64,000 bases of DNA from Pseudomonas sp. 6D_7.1_Bac1. Lineage in GTDB: Bacteria; Pseudomonadota; Gammaproteobacteria; Pseudomonadales; Pseudomonadaceae. Location of the stretch: NCBI RefSeq assembly GCF_025465945.1, contig NZ_JANLNW010000051.1, positions 1 through 64,000 of the forward strand, given 5' to 3'. A program made the position numbers and the translations under genes. Position 1 is the first letter of the stretch; the number at the start of each line of letters is the position of its first letter. This document shows positions 1 to 8,367 of this stretch, one piece after another. The notes beneath the pieces were generated by a model. That model saw only the letters and a list, made by a program, of their open reading frames with translations, made no database searches and was not told the DNA's origin.

Positions 1-2646
1 CTCGGCGGTGACCTTGCCGTAGGCGTTGTAGCTGAAGGCGCGAGTGGCGCCATCGGGCAAGGTGGTTTGAATCAGCCGACCGACCAGATCCCACTGATAG
101 AGCGTGGCCGCGCCATGTTCGTCCTGACGGCAGATCCGTCGGCCCAACGCGTCGTAGGCAAAACGCCGCCGTCCACCGTCCGGCAATTGCTCCTCAGTCA
201 GTTGCCCGAGAGTGTTCCAGGTGAAAGCGTGGCGGCTGTTGTCCGGGTAACGAATGGCAACGAGTTGGCCTTTCGCGTCATGGCTGTAATGGGTGACCTG
301 CCCGTCGGGGTCGACCTGTTCGCTGATGTCGCCCTGGGCATTGCGCCGATAGGTCCACACCGCTTTACCGCGATAGCGCTTATGCAGGTGGCCGTTGCGA
401 TACTCGTACGCCGTCGGCTCATCGTCCGGCGGCAGCAGCGCGATCAGTTGGCCGACCTCGTCGTAGCGGTATTCGGTGATTGCGCCGAGCGGGTCCTGCT
501 CGGCGATCAACCGGCCGTTATCGTCATAAGCCTTCAGGTGTTCAGCACCATTGGCCTCGACTTTGCGCACCAGCCGCGCCTGCTGGTCGTGGACGTAAAC
601 CTCTTCGCTGCCGTCGGCGTTGTGCACCGTGACGCGGCCGTCATCGTCCCAGACATAACGCGCGTCCATCTGCGAAAACGACGCCCAGTGGCGCACGCAG
701 CGAGCGGCCTTGCCGTCGCGCTCCCACTCCCAGAAGAAGCTCGCGCCACCGGCCAGTTGCCGCTGCAAAATCACGTGCTGATCGTCGTAGTCGTAACGCT
801 CGCTTTCGCCGGCGGCGTTGGTGGCCTCGATCAGTTGATCACGTTCGTCGTAGCGATAACTGACCAGCGTCTGCTCGGTCTTCCAGACTTCATCAAGGCT
901 GTCGGCCGGGAGAAAGACCTGATAGTCGACGGCGATCAGATGTCGCCGGTCGTAGCGCAACAGCAAGGCGCGACCGGCGCCGTTATCCAGGCGCTTGATC
1001 CGGTCGAAGCGGTCGCGGCTGATGCGCAAGCGGTTGTCGTAGGCATCGCTGATGGCCGTGAGGCGGCCATCGCGAAAGTGGTAAAACCGTGGCGTTTCAC
1101 CGGCCTGGGCGAGGATCAGTTCATCTCTGTCATCACCCAGGTAAATCGCCGCCCGCGACAGGCTGTTGTGGATCGCCGGGCGTTCGGCGCTGGGCCTGGG
1201 GAAGCGTGTGCGGCGGTTTTCGTGGTCGATCCAGACGACGTCATTGCCGTCGATTTCCAGGCGATGCGCCAGCGAATGGCTCCAGCCGAACCCCAATCCA
1301 CTGTCAAGTTCCACCGCGCTGGTGCGGTACAGCCGGGTGAAGGCAAACGGCAGCACGCCGTCCAACTCGGCATCGGTGAGGGTCAACAGCTCTTCACCGG
1401 TGACCATCGACACCGGGCAGCCATGGGTCGCGGTTTTGTTCGCGGTGTCGGCGCTGGCGCCGTTGGGGTTTTTCGCCTGAGCCGGGGCGTTGTCGTGGTG
1501 CTGGTTTTGCTTGAGCGTAGTGTTGCGGCGCCCGTCCCAGCGCAATTGCATCGTTCCCTTTTTCAGGCCCGCAGCGACGCCTCGGGCTGCGACTTTTTTG
1601 TAGTGGTCGATGTAGCCCATGAAGCTGTCGATGATCTTGTAAATGGCGGCAACGAAGCGCAGCGCGGCATCGACGATGTATTGGCCGTGGCGCATCAGCC
1701 GCACCGAAAGGTAGGCGACGCCCACCCCGAAAAAACTCAGCACGATGCCGATCAGTAGATCGATCACCAACTCGACCACCAGCTTCGAAACTGCCTCTGC
1801 CGTAGCTCCGGCAATCTGGCTCGGCGGCAACGCCTCCAGCCACAAGCTCGCGGTGTGCAACAACAAACACAGCGCCGCCTCATCACTGGCCAGCAACAGG
1901 GCTTTTTCCATCACCTGCGGTGATGCTTGCGCCAGGTTGGCCAGAGCCTCAGCGCTGCCCTCGACTCTTTCTCTGAGCTTCGCCGGGTCTTTGAGGATGT
2001 CGCCAATCAGGCCAATGCTGTCCCAAACCCCTTCGATGGCCGCCCAACTGCCGGCAAGTAATCCGTTGCCCACCGCCAGCAGCGACGCCGAGGCCGACTG
2101 TTGCGACCACTGCGGCTTGAAGCCTTTCCACTCGTTGCGCAGCCAGGTTTCCAGCTCGCCGGTCAATCCGTCATAAGCGCCAAACAGCTCGTCGAGTTGC
2201 TTCGGCGTGACCGCGCCATGCACCCGCACCCGATAGAACTTCCCTGCCTCGCCCTTGAACTGCCCCTTGCCGAATTCATCGAGATCAATCGGTGTAATTG
2301 GCCCACCGTCCGCCGGTACCACCTCGACCCGAATGTTGCCCAGAGGAATGTCGTAGACCGATTCGAACTTGCTCTCGATCTGCAGAATGCCGCCGTCCGG
2401 ACACTGCGCCACGCTGGAGATGAAGTCGTCATCGCCGGTACTCACCACTTTGCTCGTGTTACCCAGTTTGATCCGCCGATCCATGCCCATCAGCGATGGC
2501 AGGTCGGCAGCGTGGCTAACCCTGTCGGTGGCCTGGATGAACCAGTGGTTGAGCTGTTCGCGGTAAAGGCTGAGGGTGTCTTTGAAGCTGTCGAGTTCGT
2601 GCTCGATGTACGGAATGTGACCGTGTTGCGGCACAGAAGCGGGCAT
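1..2646 (-). CDS. Rhs-family protein, N-terminal part (3' end outside window)
   Basis: About 880 codons are visible and the frame is still open at the left edge; full Rhs proteins are usually 1400-1600 residues, so the toxic or variable C-terminus is not seen. The first ~400 residues are a non-repeat domain with a hydrophobic membrane-like stretch around residues 288-320. At about residue 409 comes the conserved entry to the Rhs shell (CPVSMVTGEELL, then LPFAFTRLYRTSA and GFGWSHS), followed by many YD repeats of the type GRLIAEQDPLGAITEYRYD. The start ATG was chosen because no start codon was found in frame within the next ~25 bases upstream; the ribosome site is weak. Rhs shells encapsulate a C-terminal toxin and are often delivered by type VI secretion. 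Delivery here is inference, since no VgrG or PAAR gene is visible. Confidence 0.85.
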   Translation of the reverse strand, partial: MPASVPQHGHIPYIEHELDSFKDTLSLYREQLNHWFIQATDRVSHAADLPSLMGMDRRIKLGNTSKVVSTGDDDFISSVAQCPDGGILQIESKFESVYDIPLGNIRVEVVPADGGPITPIDLDEFGKGQFKGEAGKFYRVRVHGAVTPKQLDELFGAYDGLTGELETWLRNEWKGFKPQWSQQSASASLLAVGNGLLAGSWAAIEGVWDSIGLIGDILKDPAKLRERVEGSAEALANLAQASPQVMEKALLLASDEAALCLLLHTASLWLEALPPSQIAGATAEAVSKLVVELVIDLLIGIVLSFFGVGVAYLSVRLMRHGQYIVDAALRFVAAIYKIIDSFMGYIDHYKKVAARGVAAGLKKGTMQLRWDGRRNTTLKQNQHHDNAPAQAKNPNGASADTANKTATHGCPVSMVTGEELLTLTDAELDGVLPFAFTRLYRTSAVELDSGLGFGWSHSLAHRLEIDGNDVVWIDHENRRTRFPRPSAERPAIHNSLSRAAIYLGDDRDELILAQAGETPRFYHFRDGRLTAISDAYDNRLRISRDRFDRIKRLDNGAGRALLLRYDRRHLIAVDYQVFLPADSLDEVWKTEQTLVSYRYDERDQLIEATNAAGESERYDYDDQHVILQRQLAGGASFFWEWERDGKAARCVRHWASFSQMDARYVWDDDGRVTVHNADGSEEVYVHDQQARLVRKVEANGAEHLKAYDDNGRLIAEQDPLGAITEYRYDEVGQLIALLPPDDEPTAYEYRNGHLHKRYRGKAVWTYRRNAQGDISEQVDPDGQVTHYSHDAKGQLVAIRYPDNSRHAFTWNTLGQLTEEQLPDGGRRRFAYDALGRRICRQDEHGAATLYQWDLVGRLIQTTLPDGATRAFSYNAYGKVTAE

Positions 2647-2710
2647 CCATGATGTCTCTGCAGAATGAGGGCGGGCGATTCTGCATGAGCGACATGGGGG
2701 GTTGATCAGG

Positions 2711-2745
2711 GGTCTGAAAAATCAGATTTACCCTGATCTTTTAGG
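2711..2745 (-). terminator. possible terminator of the esterase/SDR transcript
   Basis: Read on the minus strand, an ATCAG/CTGAT stem (extended by A-T pairs) with a 7-base loop is followed by a run of T. It sits downstream of the esterase stop and before the Rhs gene. The stem is short, so the call is tentative. Confidence 0.4.
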
Positions 2746-2823
2746 GATTTTTCCTTCATAAATAAGGATCGACGACTACAGACAATCCTTTCGTCGATCC
2801 GAACGCCGGGCTCGCCGCGCCGT

Positions 2824-3750
2824 TCAATTGAGCGCCCCGCGCAGGTCGGCGGCGGCTTCGGCCAGGGCCTCGGCGGCGCGTTCGACAAACGGCGCCATGC
2901 TGATAAAGCCGTGAATCATCCCCTCGCAGCGTTGCACACGTACCTGCACACCAGCGGCCTGCAAGCGTTTGGCTAAAGCCTCGCCTTCATCGCGCAGCGG
3001 GTCGAACTCGGCGCTGATCAGGGTGGTTGGCGGTAAGTCGGCAAGGTCTTCGGCGCGCAACGGCGAGGCCAGCGGATCGTCGACTTGCGCGGGGTTTTGC
3101 AGGTATTGCTGCCAGAACCAGCCCATCATCGCCCGTGTGAGGAAATAACCCTCGGCGAAGTCGGCATAGGACGCGCTGTCGCAACCGCCGTCGGTGACCG
3201 GGTAGAACAGGCATTGATGACGGATCTTCGGTCCCTGCCTTTGCGCCGCGAGACGGCTGACCGCCAACGCCAGATTGCCGCCGGCGCTGTCCCCGGCCAA
3301 CGCCAGACGACTGCCATCGACGCCCAGCTCAAAGGCGTGTTCCACCAGCCAGCACGTGGCCGCGTAGCAGTCCAGCGGTGCCGCCGGGAACTTCGCTTCC
3401 GGTGCCAGTCGGTAGGCGACCGACACCACCACCGCGCCGGTCTGGCTGGCCAGTGCCCGACAGAGGTTGTCGTGAGTATCCAACGTGCCAATCACAAAAC
3501 CGCCACCGTGGAAGAACACCAACAGCGGTAATTTGTCCTGGGGCAGTGGTCGATAAAGTCGTGCGTCCAACTCGCCCTCGGCACCGGCCACCTGCAAGTC
3601 ACGCACATCAAACATCGGCGCGCCGGGAATCGGAGGCATCAGGTTGTCGGAGAACTGCCGGTACTGCACGGCATCGAGATGGCGGTAGTCGGGCTCCGGC
3701 ACGTCGCGAAACGGCTGGAGCACGGCGGCGATCTGGCTATCGAGAGGCAT
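2824..3750 (-). CDS. alpha/beta hydrolase, hormone-sensitive-lipase family esterase
   Basis: A 308-residue acyl-ester hydrolase. It shows the oxyanion-hole motif HGGG (residues 81-84), the nucleophile motif GDSAGG with Ser155, a late FDPLRDEGE segment holding the acid, and IHGF holding the histidine. This is the HSL/AcEst class that hydrolyses short acyl esters in the cytoplasm. The frame extends six codons further to another ATG, but the AGGGAG ribosome site is best spaced for the start given. It overlaps the 3' end of the upstream SDR gene by 14 bases, so the two are almost certainly co-transcribed and translationally coupled. Lying next to a KshA-type gene, it could remove an acyl group from a steroid, but that is inference. 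Substrate unknown. Confidence 0.85.
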   Translation of the reverse strand: MPLDSQIAAVLQPFRDVPEPDYRHLDAVQYRQFSDNLMPPIPGAPMFDVRDLQVAGAEGELDARLYRPLPQDKLPLLVFFHGGGFVIGTLDTHDNLCRALASQTGAVVVSVAYRLAPEAKFPAAPLDCYAATCWLVEHAFELGVDGSRLALAGDSAGGNLALAVSRLAAQRQGPKIRHQCLFYPVTDGGCDSASYADFAEGYFLTRAMMGWFWQQYLQNPAQVDDPLASPLRAEDLADLPPTTLISAEFDPLRDEGEALAKRLQAAGVQVRVQRCEGMIHGFISMAPFVERAAEALAEAAADLRGALN

Positions 3751-4576
3751 GGGCATCTCCCTGGACATCGGTCATCTGAAACACCGGGTTGGTTTCCTCG
3801 AAAATGCTCTGCACCCGACGTTCCAGCGCCGGTTTGAAGTCTTTGTGCGGCAGGATCCAGAAGCGTTTGTCGTCAATGGCGCTGAACACCACCTCGGCCA
3901 GCTCGGTCGGGGTCATGCCCTGGCGAATACTGGAGTCGAGCAATTGGCTGAAGGATGAACCGGCGGCGTCAGCGACCTGGTTCGAGGCCATGATCTCGCT
4001 GGCCACCGGGCCCGGACACAGCACTGACACCGAGACCGGTGCGCCAAGCAGCGCCAGTTCGTAATGCAGGGTTTCCGAGAGCGCGACCACCGCTTGCTTG
4101 GTCACGTTGTACGGCGCCATCAACGGGCTGCTGAGCAATCCCGCCAGCGATGCGGTGTTGATCACATGAGCAGCGCGGCCCTGGCTCAACAACAGCGGCA
4201 CGAAACAGCGAATGCCGTTGATTACGCCTGTAAGGTTGATGTCGAGCATGCGTTGCCACTGCGCCTGGCTGATCTCCCAGCTGTAACCGGTTTGCATCAC
4301 CCCGGCGTTGTTGAACAGCAGATCGACACCGCCAAACTGCTCAACGGCAACATCACGCAGTCGCTCGACCTGCGCCAGTTGCCCCACATCCGTGACACAA
4401 GCAATCGCCTGCGTACCCGTCGCCTGCAAGGTCGCGCACAACGCCTGCAAACCCGCCGCATCGACATCCGCCAACACCAGCTGCATGCCGCGCCGTGCCG
4501 CCTGTTCGGCCAACCCCCGGCCAATCCCGCTGGCGGCACCGGTAATCACCGCGACCTGCCTGTGTTCACTGCTCAT
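3737..4576 (-). CDS. short-chain dehydrogenase/reductase (SDR)
   Basis: A 279-residue classical SDR. It has the cofactor motif TGAASGIG (residues 12-19), NNAG (89-92), and the catalytic residues Ser143, Tyr156 and Lys160 (YNVTK). The C-terminal ~50 residues (after KDFKPALERR) are longer than in FabG-type SDRs, as in many putative hydroxysteroid or alcohol dehydrogenases. The start is set by a GGGAG ribosome site; the open frame runs 20 codons further upstream without one. It is the first gene of a two-gene operon with the esterase and diverges from the KshA-like oxygenase gene. A role in oxidising a steroid hydroxyl is plausible from context but unproven. Confidence 0.85.
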   Translation of the reverse strand: MSSEHRQVAVITGAASGIGRGLAEQAARRGMQLVLADVDAAGLQALCATLQATGTQAIACVTDVGQLAQVERLRDVAVEQFGGVDLLFNNAGVMQTGYSWEISQAQWQRMLDINLTGVINGIRCFVPLLLSQGRAAHVINTASLAGLLSSPLMAPYNVTKQAVVALSETLHYELALLGAPVSVSVLCPGPVASEIMASNQVADAAGSSFSQLLDSSIRQGMTPTELAEVVFSAIDDKRFWILPHKDFKPALERRVQSIFEETNPVFQMTDVQGDAHASR

Positions 4577-4887
4577 CTGAAGACTCCCGCTGTCGGTCAA
4601 TGCCGTCAGTAGAGCTGCCCGCCGTTCACCGGCCATCGTCCATTCAGACGATGCCGCGCAGCACAGGGGCGGCAGAATCGGAGCAGCACAAGCGCTTGCC
4701 AGTTAATGCACAAACCTGTGGGAGCGAGCCTGCTCGCGAAGGCGGTGCTCCAGTCAACATTGATGTTGGCTGTGGCGGCCTATTCGCGAGCAGGCTCGCT
4801 CCCACAAGGATCTCACTTGACTGATAGGCCTCGGGACTTGCCTGAGCCCCAAACCGCCCAACCCGCGATGAACCGGAGAACAATAAG
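4577..4887. promoter_or_regulatory. divergent intergenic region with a REP-like element
   Basis: This 311-base gap separates the SDR/esterase operon (minus) from the oxygenase gene (plus), so both promoters should lie here. Its middle is occupied by a 90-base palindromic repeat (4717-4806). I could not pick out convincing -35/-10 boxes or an operator. Confidence 0.5.
4717..4806. repeat. REP-like palindromic repeat, family A copy 1
   Basis: The element begins TGTGGGAGCGAGCCTGCTCG and ends with its inverted counterpart CGAGCAGGCTCGCTCCCACA. Its centre holds a small nested inverted repeat (CAACATTGATGTTG). It is exactly 90 bases, the same length as the copies at 13400-13489 and 54406-54495. Paired REPs of this kind (REPINs) are abundant between genes in fluorescens-group Pseudomonas and are mobilised by RAYT transposases. 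None is encoded here. Confidence 0.9.
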
Positions 4888-5931
4888 ATGAGCACCCTGC
4901 ACCGTATCGAAACCAAGCAGTTGGAGGACCGTTACGCCCGTGGCTGGCACTGCCTGGGCCTGGCCGCGCAATACCGTGACGGCAAGGCCCACCGCCTGGA
5001 GGTGTTCGGCACCCGGCTGGTGGCGTTTGCCGGTGAAGACGGCGAGCTGCATATCCTCGACGGCTATTGCCCGCACATGGGCGCCGACCTGAGCGCCGGT
5101 TGCGTCGAAGGCAACTCGATCCGTTGCCCGTTCCATGCCTGGCGCTGGGGTGCCGACGGGGTGTGCGACGACATCCCCTACGCCAAACGCATCCCGCCAC
5201 GAGCGAAGATCAAGAGCTGGCCACTGATGGTGGAAAACCAGTTGCTGTTCGTCTGGAATGACCCGGAAGGCAACCCGCCGATTCCTGAGCAACGCATTCC
5301 ACGGATCGACGCCTGCTTCAGCGACGAATGGGCAGCGTGGGAAGTGGCAGAGCTGCAAATCGCGACCAACTGCCGCGAACTGATCGACAACGTCGCCGAC
5401 ATGGCGCACTTTGGCACCGTTCACGGTGCACCAATCGAAACCTTCAGCAACGTCTTCGAAGGCCACATGGCCACACAGATCATGTGTTCTCGCAGTGAAC
5501 GCCTGTCCGGCGACGGAGAACTGCACAGCACCGCCACCTACTTCGGCCCGGCTTACCAGATCACCGAAATGACCGGTTCCATGAACGGCCAGCCGATCCA
5601 TTCGATCCTGCTCAACTGCCACGTGCCCATCGATCTCAACAGCTTCACCCTGCGCTACGGCGTACTGGTGAAAAAGATTCCGGGCCTGAGCGAAGAACAG
5701 AACCAGGCGATGGCCAAAGCCTATGTACAGCAGGCCCAGGAAGCGTTCTACGAGGACGTGACCATCTGGCACAGCAAGACCCGCGTCGACAACCCGCTGC
5801 TGTGCGACGGTGACGGCCCGGTCTATCAACTGCGCAAGTGGTACGAGCAGTTCTACACCGACGTCAGCGCGCTACCGGCCACGACGCTTGAGCACAAACG
5901 CTTCGACGTGCGTGAACGCGAAACGGTCTGA
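4888..5931 (+). CDS. kshA: 3-ketosteroid 9-alpha-hydroxylase, Rieske oxygenase subunit (KshA-like)
   Basis: A 347-residue Rieske non-heme iron oxygenase. The Rieske cluster ligands are Cys61, His63, Cys80 and His83 (YCPHMG ... RCPFHAWRWG). The mononuclear iron ligands are His174 and His179 in DMAHFGTVHG, with Asp290 in FYEDVTIW. The order of blocks (ARGWHCLGLA, ILDGYCPHMG, NCRELIDN, NPLLCDGDGPVYQLRKWYEQFY) matches actinobacterial KshA as I remember it. KshA hydroxylates C9 of 3-ketosteroids and, with KstD, triggers opening of ring B. It needs the reductase KshB, which is not in this window. The ATG follows a GGAG site. The neighbouring regulator, isomerase and meta-pathway genes support a steroid role. 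Confidence 0.82.
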   Translation: MSTLHRIETKQLEDRYARGWHCLGLAAQYRDGKAHRLEVFGTRLVAFAGEDGELHILDGYCPHMGADLSAGCVEGNSIRCPFHAWRWGADGVCDDIPYAKRIPPRAKIKSWPLMVENQLLFVWNDPEGNPPIPEQRIPRIDACFSDEWAAWEVAELQIATNCRELIDNVADMAHFGTVHGAPIETFSNVFEGHMATQIMCSRSERLSGDGELHSTATYFGPAYQITEMTGSMNGQPIHSILLNCHVPIDLNSFTLRYGVLVKKIPGLSEEQNQAMAKAYVQQAQEAFYEDVTIWHSKTRVDNPLLCDGDGPVYQLRKWYEQFYTDVSALPATTLEHKRFDVRERETV

Positions 5932-6065
5932 TGCCCGCACCCCACCGCGTTCCATGGCCTGCCGGTTTGCCGCCGGTCAGGCCCGCAGCGATAGCGTTGC
6001 ACGCAAACGATGCCGACGCTTATTCTCGGCCACCGCCAACGCCAATAATAAGAACGGTTTTCCCT

Positions 6066-7196
6066 ATGCAGACGAACCTCAGCCTTGAGACGTTCAGTGA
6101 CCTGATCGGCAACCTTTATCAGGGACCACTGGAAAACATTCCGTGGGCGACCTTTCTCAATCAGCTCAACCTGTACCTCGAAAGCAAGTACGTGACCTTC
6201 ATCCTGCGTCCGCCAAGCGCCCATGTGGACGGGCTGATGGTCAACACCACCGGCACCTCGACCGAAGCCACCTCCTCGTACAACAAGCACTTTTTCACCC
6301 TCGACCCCTTCGTCGACCTGCCCAACCGGCAAGTGGTGACCCTGGCGGAATTCGTCTCCAACGACGATTGGCAGAATTCGGAGTTCTACAAAAGTTTTCT
6401 CGAACCGGTGGATGTGTTCCATATCCTCGGTGCCGACATCAACACCTGCGACGGCGCCCAATGTCGCCTGCGCATCAGCCGTGGGCGTGACGACAAGCCC
6501 TTCGGCAACGCTGAAAAACAGCTGCTGGCGCAGTTCATTCCGCACCTGGAACGTTCGATCAAGATCCACATGCAGCTCAATCGCATCGAGGCCGAACGCA
6601 ACCTCTATGCCGGTGCAGTGGACCAGATGGCGGTCGGCACGATCATCCTCGACGAAGCCGGCAAGGTGCTGCAAACCAACCAGGTGGCCGATCGGCTGAT
6701 CCAGGAAAAGGACGGCATCAAATTGGTCAACGACGGGTTGCAAGTCGGCACCGCTCGCGACACCCAGGAATTTCGCCGCCTGGTGAAACAGTCGCTGCTG
6801 TCGCAAAAAAGCAGCAACCCGTCGGTGGTCGAAGCGCTGCGGGTGCAACGGCCTTCTGGTCGTGCAGACCTGGGGATCATCGTCCGTTCAGTGCCACTGT
6901 CGGCCTGGAGCGAAGGTAAACAGTGCCCGACCGTGGTGATTTTTATCAGCGACCCGGAACAGCAATCCACCGCGCCGCAGGAAATCGTCCGCGCGCTGTT
7001 CGATTTCACCCCCGCTGAAACCCAGCTGGCGATGCTGCTGGCCAACGGTCTGACCCTCGACGAAGCTTCCGAAGAGCTGGGCATCAGCCGCAACACCTCG
7101 CGAGCGCACCTGCGTTCGACTTTCTCCAAGACCGGCGTGACCCGCCAGACCATGCTGGTGCGCCTGATCCTGCGCAGCGTGGCGACCCTCGGCTGA
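6066..7196 (+). CDS. LuxR-family transcriptional regulator (TeiR-like)
   Basis: A 376-residue protein with a long N-terminal sensory region (about 1-300, probably PAS/GAF-like) and a C-terminal LuxR-type helix-turn-helix (about 310-376: FTPAETQLAMLLANGLTLDE, then ISRNTSRAHLRSTFSKTGV). It lies 134 bases downstream of the oxygenase on the same strand. The size and architecture resemble TeiR, the LuxR-type activator of testosterone catabolism in Comamonas testosteroni, so I infer control of the steroid genes here. The open frame continues 45 codons upstream, but that part lacks regulator character and the start chosen begins the conserved region. Its ribosome site is weak. Confidence 0.75.
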   Translation: MQTNLSLETFSDLIGNLYQGPLENIPWATFLNQLNLYLESKYVTFILRPPSAHVDGLMVNTTGTSTEATSSYNKHFFTLDPFVDLPNRQVVTLAEFVSNDDWQNSEFYKSFLEPVDVFHILGADINTCDGAQCRLRISRGRDDKPFGNAEKQLLAQFIPHLERSIKIHMQLNRIEAERNLYAGAVDQMAVGTIILDEAGKVLQTNQVADRLIQEKDGIKLVNDGLQVGTARDTQEFRRLVKQSLLSQKSSNPSVVEALRVQRPSGRADLGIIVRSVPLSAWSEGKQCPTVVIFISDPEQQSTAPQEIVRALFDFTPAETQLAMLLANGLTLDEASEELGISRNTSRAHLRSTFSKTGVTRQTMLVRLILRSVATLG

Positions 7197-7290
7197 GCGG
7201 CCTGTCGCCCTCGTCCGCTTGGACGATGGCGGCAATGCCTGCACAGCGCACAGTGCCTTGACTCTCACCCTCCCCACGCGGGGCCAGACC

Positions 7291-7911
7291 ATGCGCACTT
7301 GTCCGACCATCCTCAAGACCGAACTGCTGGCCGAAAGCGGTCATTTCCAGATCGAAGCCTTGCACCTGCAATTCAGCAATGGCCAGCAACGGGTTTACGA
7401 ACGGCTGCGTGGCACCGGTTATCGCTCGGTGATGCTGGTGGCGATGCCCGACCCGCTGCACGTGTTGCTGGTGCACGAATACGCGGTCGGCGTCGAAAAC
7501 ACGGTGCTCGGCCTGCCCAAGGGCGGCGCCGAACCGGATGAGGACTACCTGCAAGCAGCGCAGCGCGAGTTGTGCGAAGAAGTCGGCCTGCGCGCCGGGC
7601 GCCTGACCGAGCTTGGCGAATTGACCCTGGCGCCCGGTCATCTGTGTCATCGCTACCAGGTGGTGCTCGCCGAAGATCTCAGCCCGTGCCTGCTGGAAGG
7701 TGACGAACCGGAACCGCTGGAATGCCTGCGCGTACCGCTGACGCAGATTCCGGAACTGGTGGCCTGTGGGGACCTGCATGAAGCGCGGGCGATTGCGGCG
7801 TTGTTTATGGCGATCGGGGCTTTGGCCCGGCGTGATCAGCCATCTGTGTCAGCCTCCCCACTTCCCTGTGGCGAGGGAGCTTGCTCCCGCTCGGCGGCGC
7901 AGCCGTCGTAA
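7291..7911 (+). CDS. NUDIX hydrolase, NudE-like (ADP-sugar/ADP-compound pyrophosphatase)
   Basis: A 206-residue NUDIX protein. The NUDIX box is complete (GGAEPDEDYLQAAQRELCEE followed by VGL). The surrounding pattern (FSNGQQRVYERL, LVHEYAVG, LPKGG) matches NudE, which cleaves ADP-ribose, NADH and related ADP compounds. In most Pseudomonas, NudE sits beside cysQ; here it stands alone among steroid genes, so it may be a second copy. The last ~15 residues (PLPCGEGACSRSAAQPS) are encoded by a palindromic repeat that also supplies the stop codon, so the native C-terminus has been replaced or extended by repeat insertion. The start follows a GGGG site at good spacing; the frame is open 24 codons further upstream. 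Confidence 0.85.
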   Translation: MRTCPTILKTELLAESGHFQIEALHLQFSNGQQRVYERLRGTGYRSVMLVAMPDPLHVLLVHEYAVGVENTVLGLPKGGAEPDEDYLQAAQRELCEEVGLRAGRLTELGELTLAPGHLCHRYQVVLAEDLSPCLLEGDEPEPLECLRVPLTQIPELVACGDLHEARAIAALFMAIGALARRDQPSVSASPLPCGEGACSRSAAQPS

Positions 7912-7998
7912 ACCCGCTGATGAGTTTTGCCTGAACGAACGCGGTGGAAGGTTTTGGGGCTGCTTCGCACCCCAGCGGGAGCAAACTCCCTCGCCACA
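7867..7998. repeat. REP-like palindromic repeat, family B copy 1
   Basis: The element opens with TGTGGCGAGGGAGCTTGCTC and closes with the inverse ending CTCCCTCGCCACA. It is 132 bases long, the same as the copy at 27069-27200. Its first 45 bases form the end of the NUDIX coding sequence. Confidence 0.88.
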
Positions 7999-8126
7999 TT
8001 TGAAAGCAGCGACCTCTAGAACACATTTATCGAGCACACCATCGGCTAGTCCATTCGGACGAAGCAACGCATCAACCATCGCCATAAGGTTTGCCTACAA
8101 CAATAAAACCGCCGTCGAGGCTCGTT

Positions 8127-8294
8127 ATGCACAAAGCCACTTACGCCCTGCTCATCCTCGTTTGCGCTGGCAGCACTGCCAGTCTCTGCCAAGTGTTCAA
8201 AAACGAAGCCTATCGACCGAACACTGCCCTGCTCAACTGCGCCAGCGCCACCAACAGTTGCTACCCGCCGCTGGTGCGTAATCTGTTGCCCTGA
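8127..8294 (+). CDS. small secreted or membrane-anchored peptide, unknown function
   Basis: A 55-residue protein. Residues 1-20 (MHKATYALLILVCAGSTASL) look like a signal peptide, followed by a short polar part with two cysteines (LLNCASATNSCYPPLVRN) that could form a disulfide. A GAGG ribosome site lies about 7 bases before the ATG, and a strong rho-independent terminator follows the stop by about 20 bases. Both suggest a real, independently transcribed gene. The frame extends 12 codons upstream, but only this start has a ribosome site and a signal peptide. I do not recognise the family. Confidence 0.6.
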   Translation: MHKATYALLILVCAGSTASLCQVFKNEAYRPNTALLNCASATNSCYPPLVRNLLP

Positions 8295-8312
8295 GCCACA
8301 AAAAACGAACTC

Positions 8313-8352
8313 AAAAAAACCACCGGGCTTGCACACAAGGCCGGTGGTTTTT
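8313..8352. terminator. bidirectional rho-independent terminator
   Basis: An ACCACCGG stem pairs with CCGGTGGT across a 14-base loop. A-runs lie before it and T-runs after it, so it can stop transcription of the small-peptide gene (plus) and of the convergent aldolase operon (minus). Confidence 0.85.
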
Positions 8353-8367
8353 CCGTGCATCCGAGAA

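Noticed and set aside
67..1758. 563-codon plus-strand open frame
   Set aside because: It is antisense to the Rhs gene, whose minus-strand translation has clear YD repeats. Long antisense frames are common in GC-rich DNA; the translation has no domain character.
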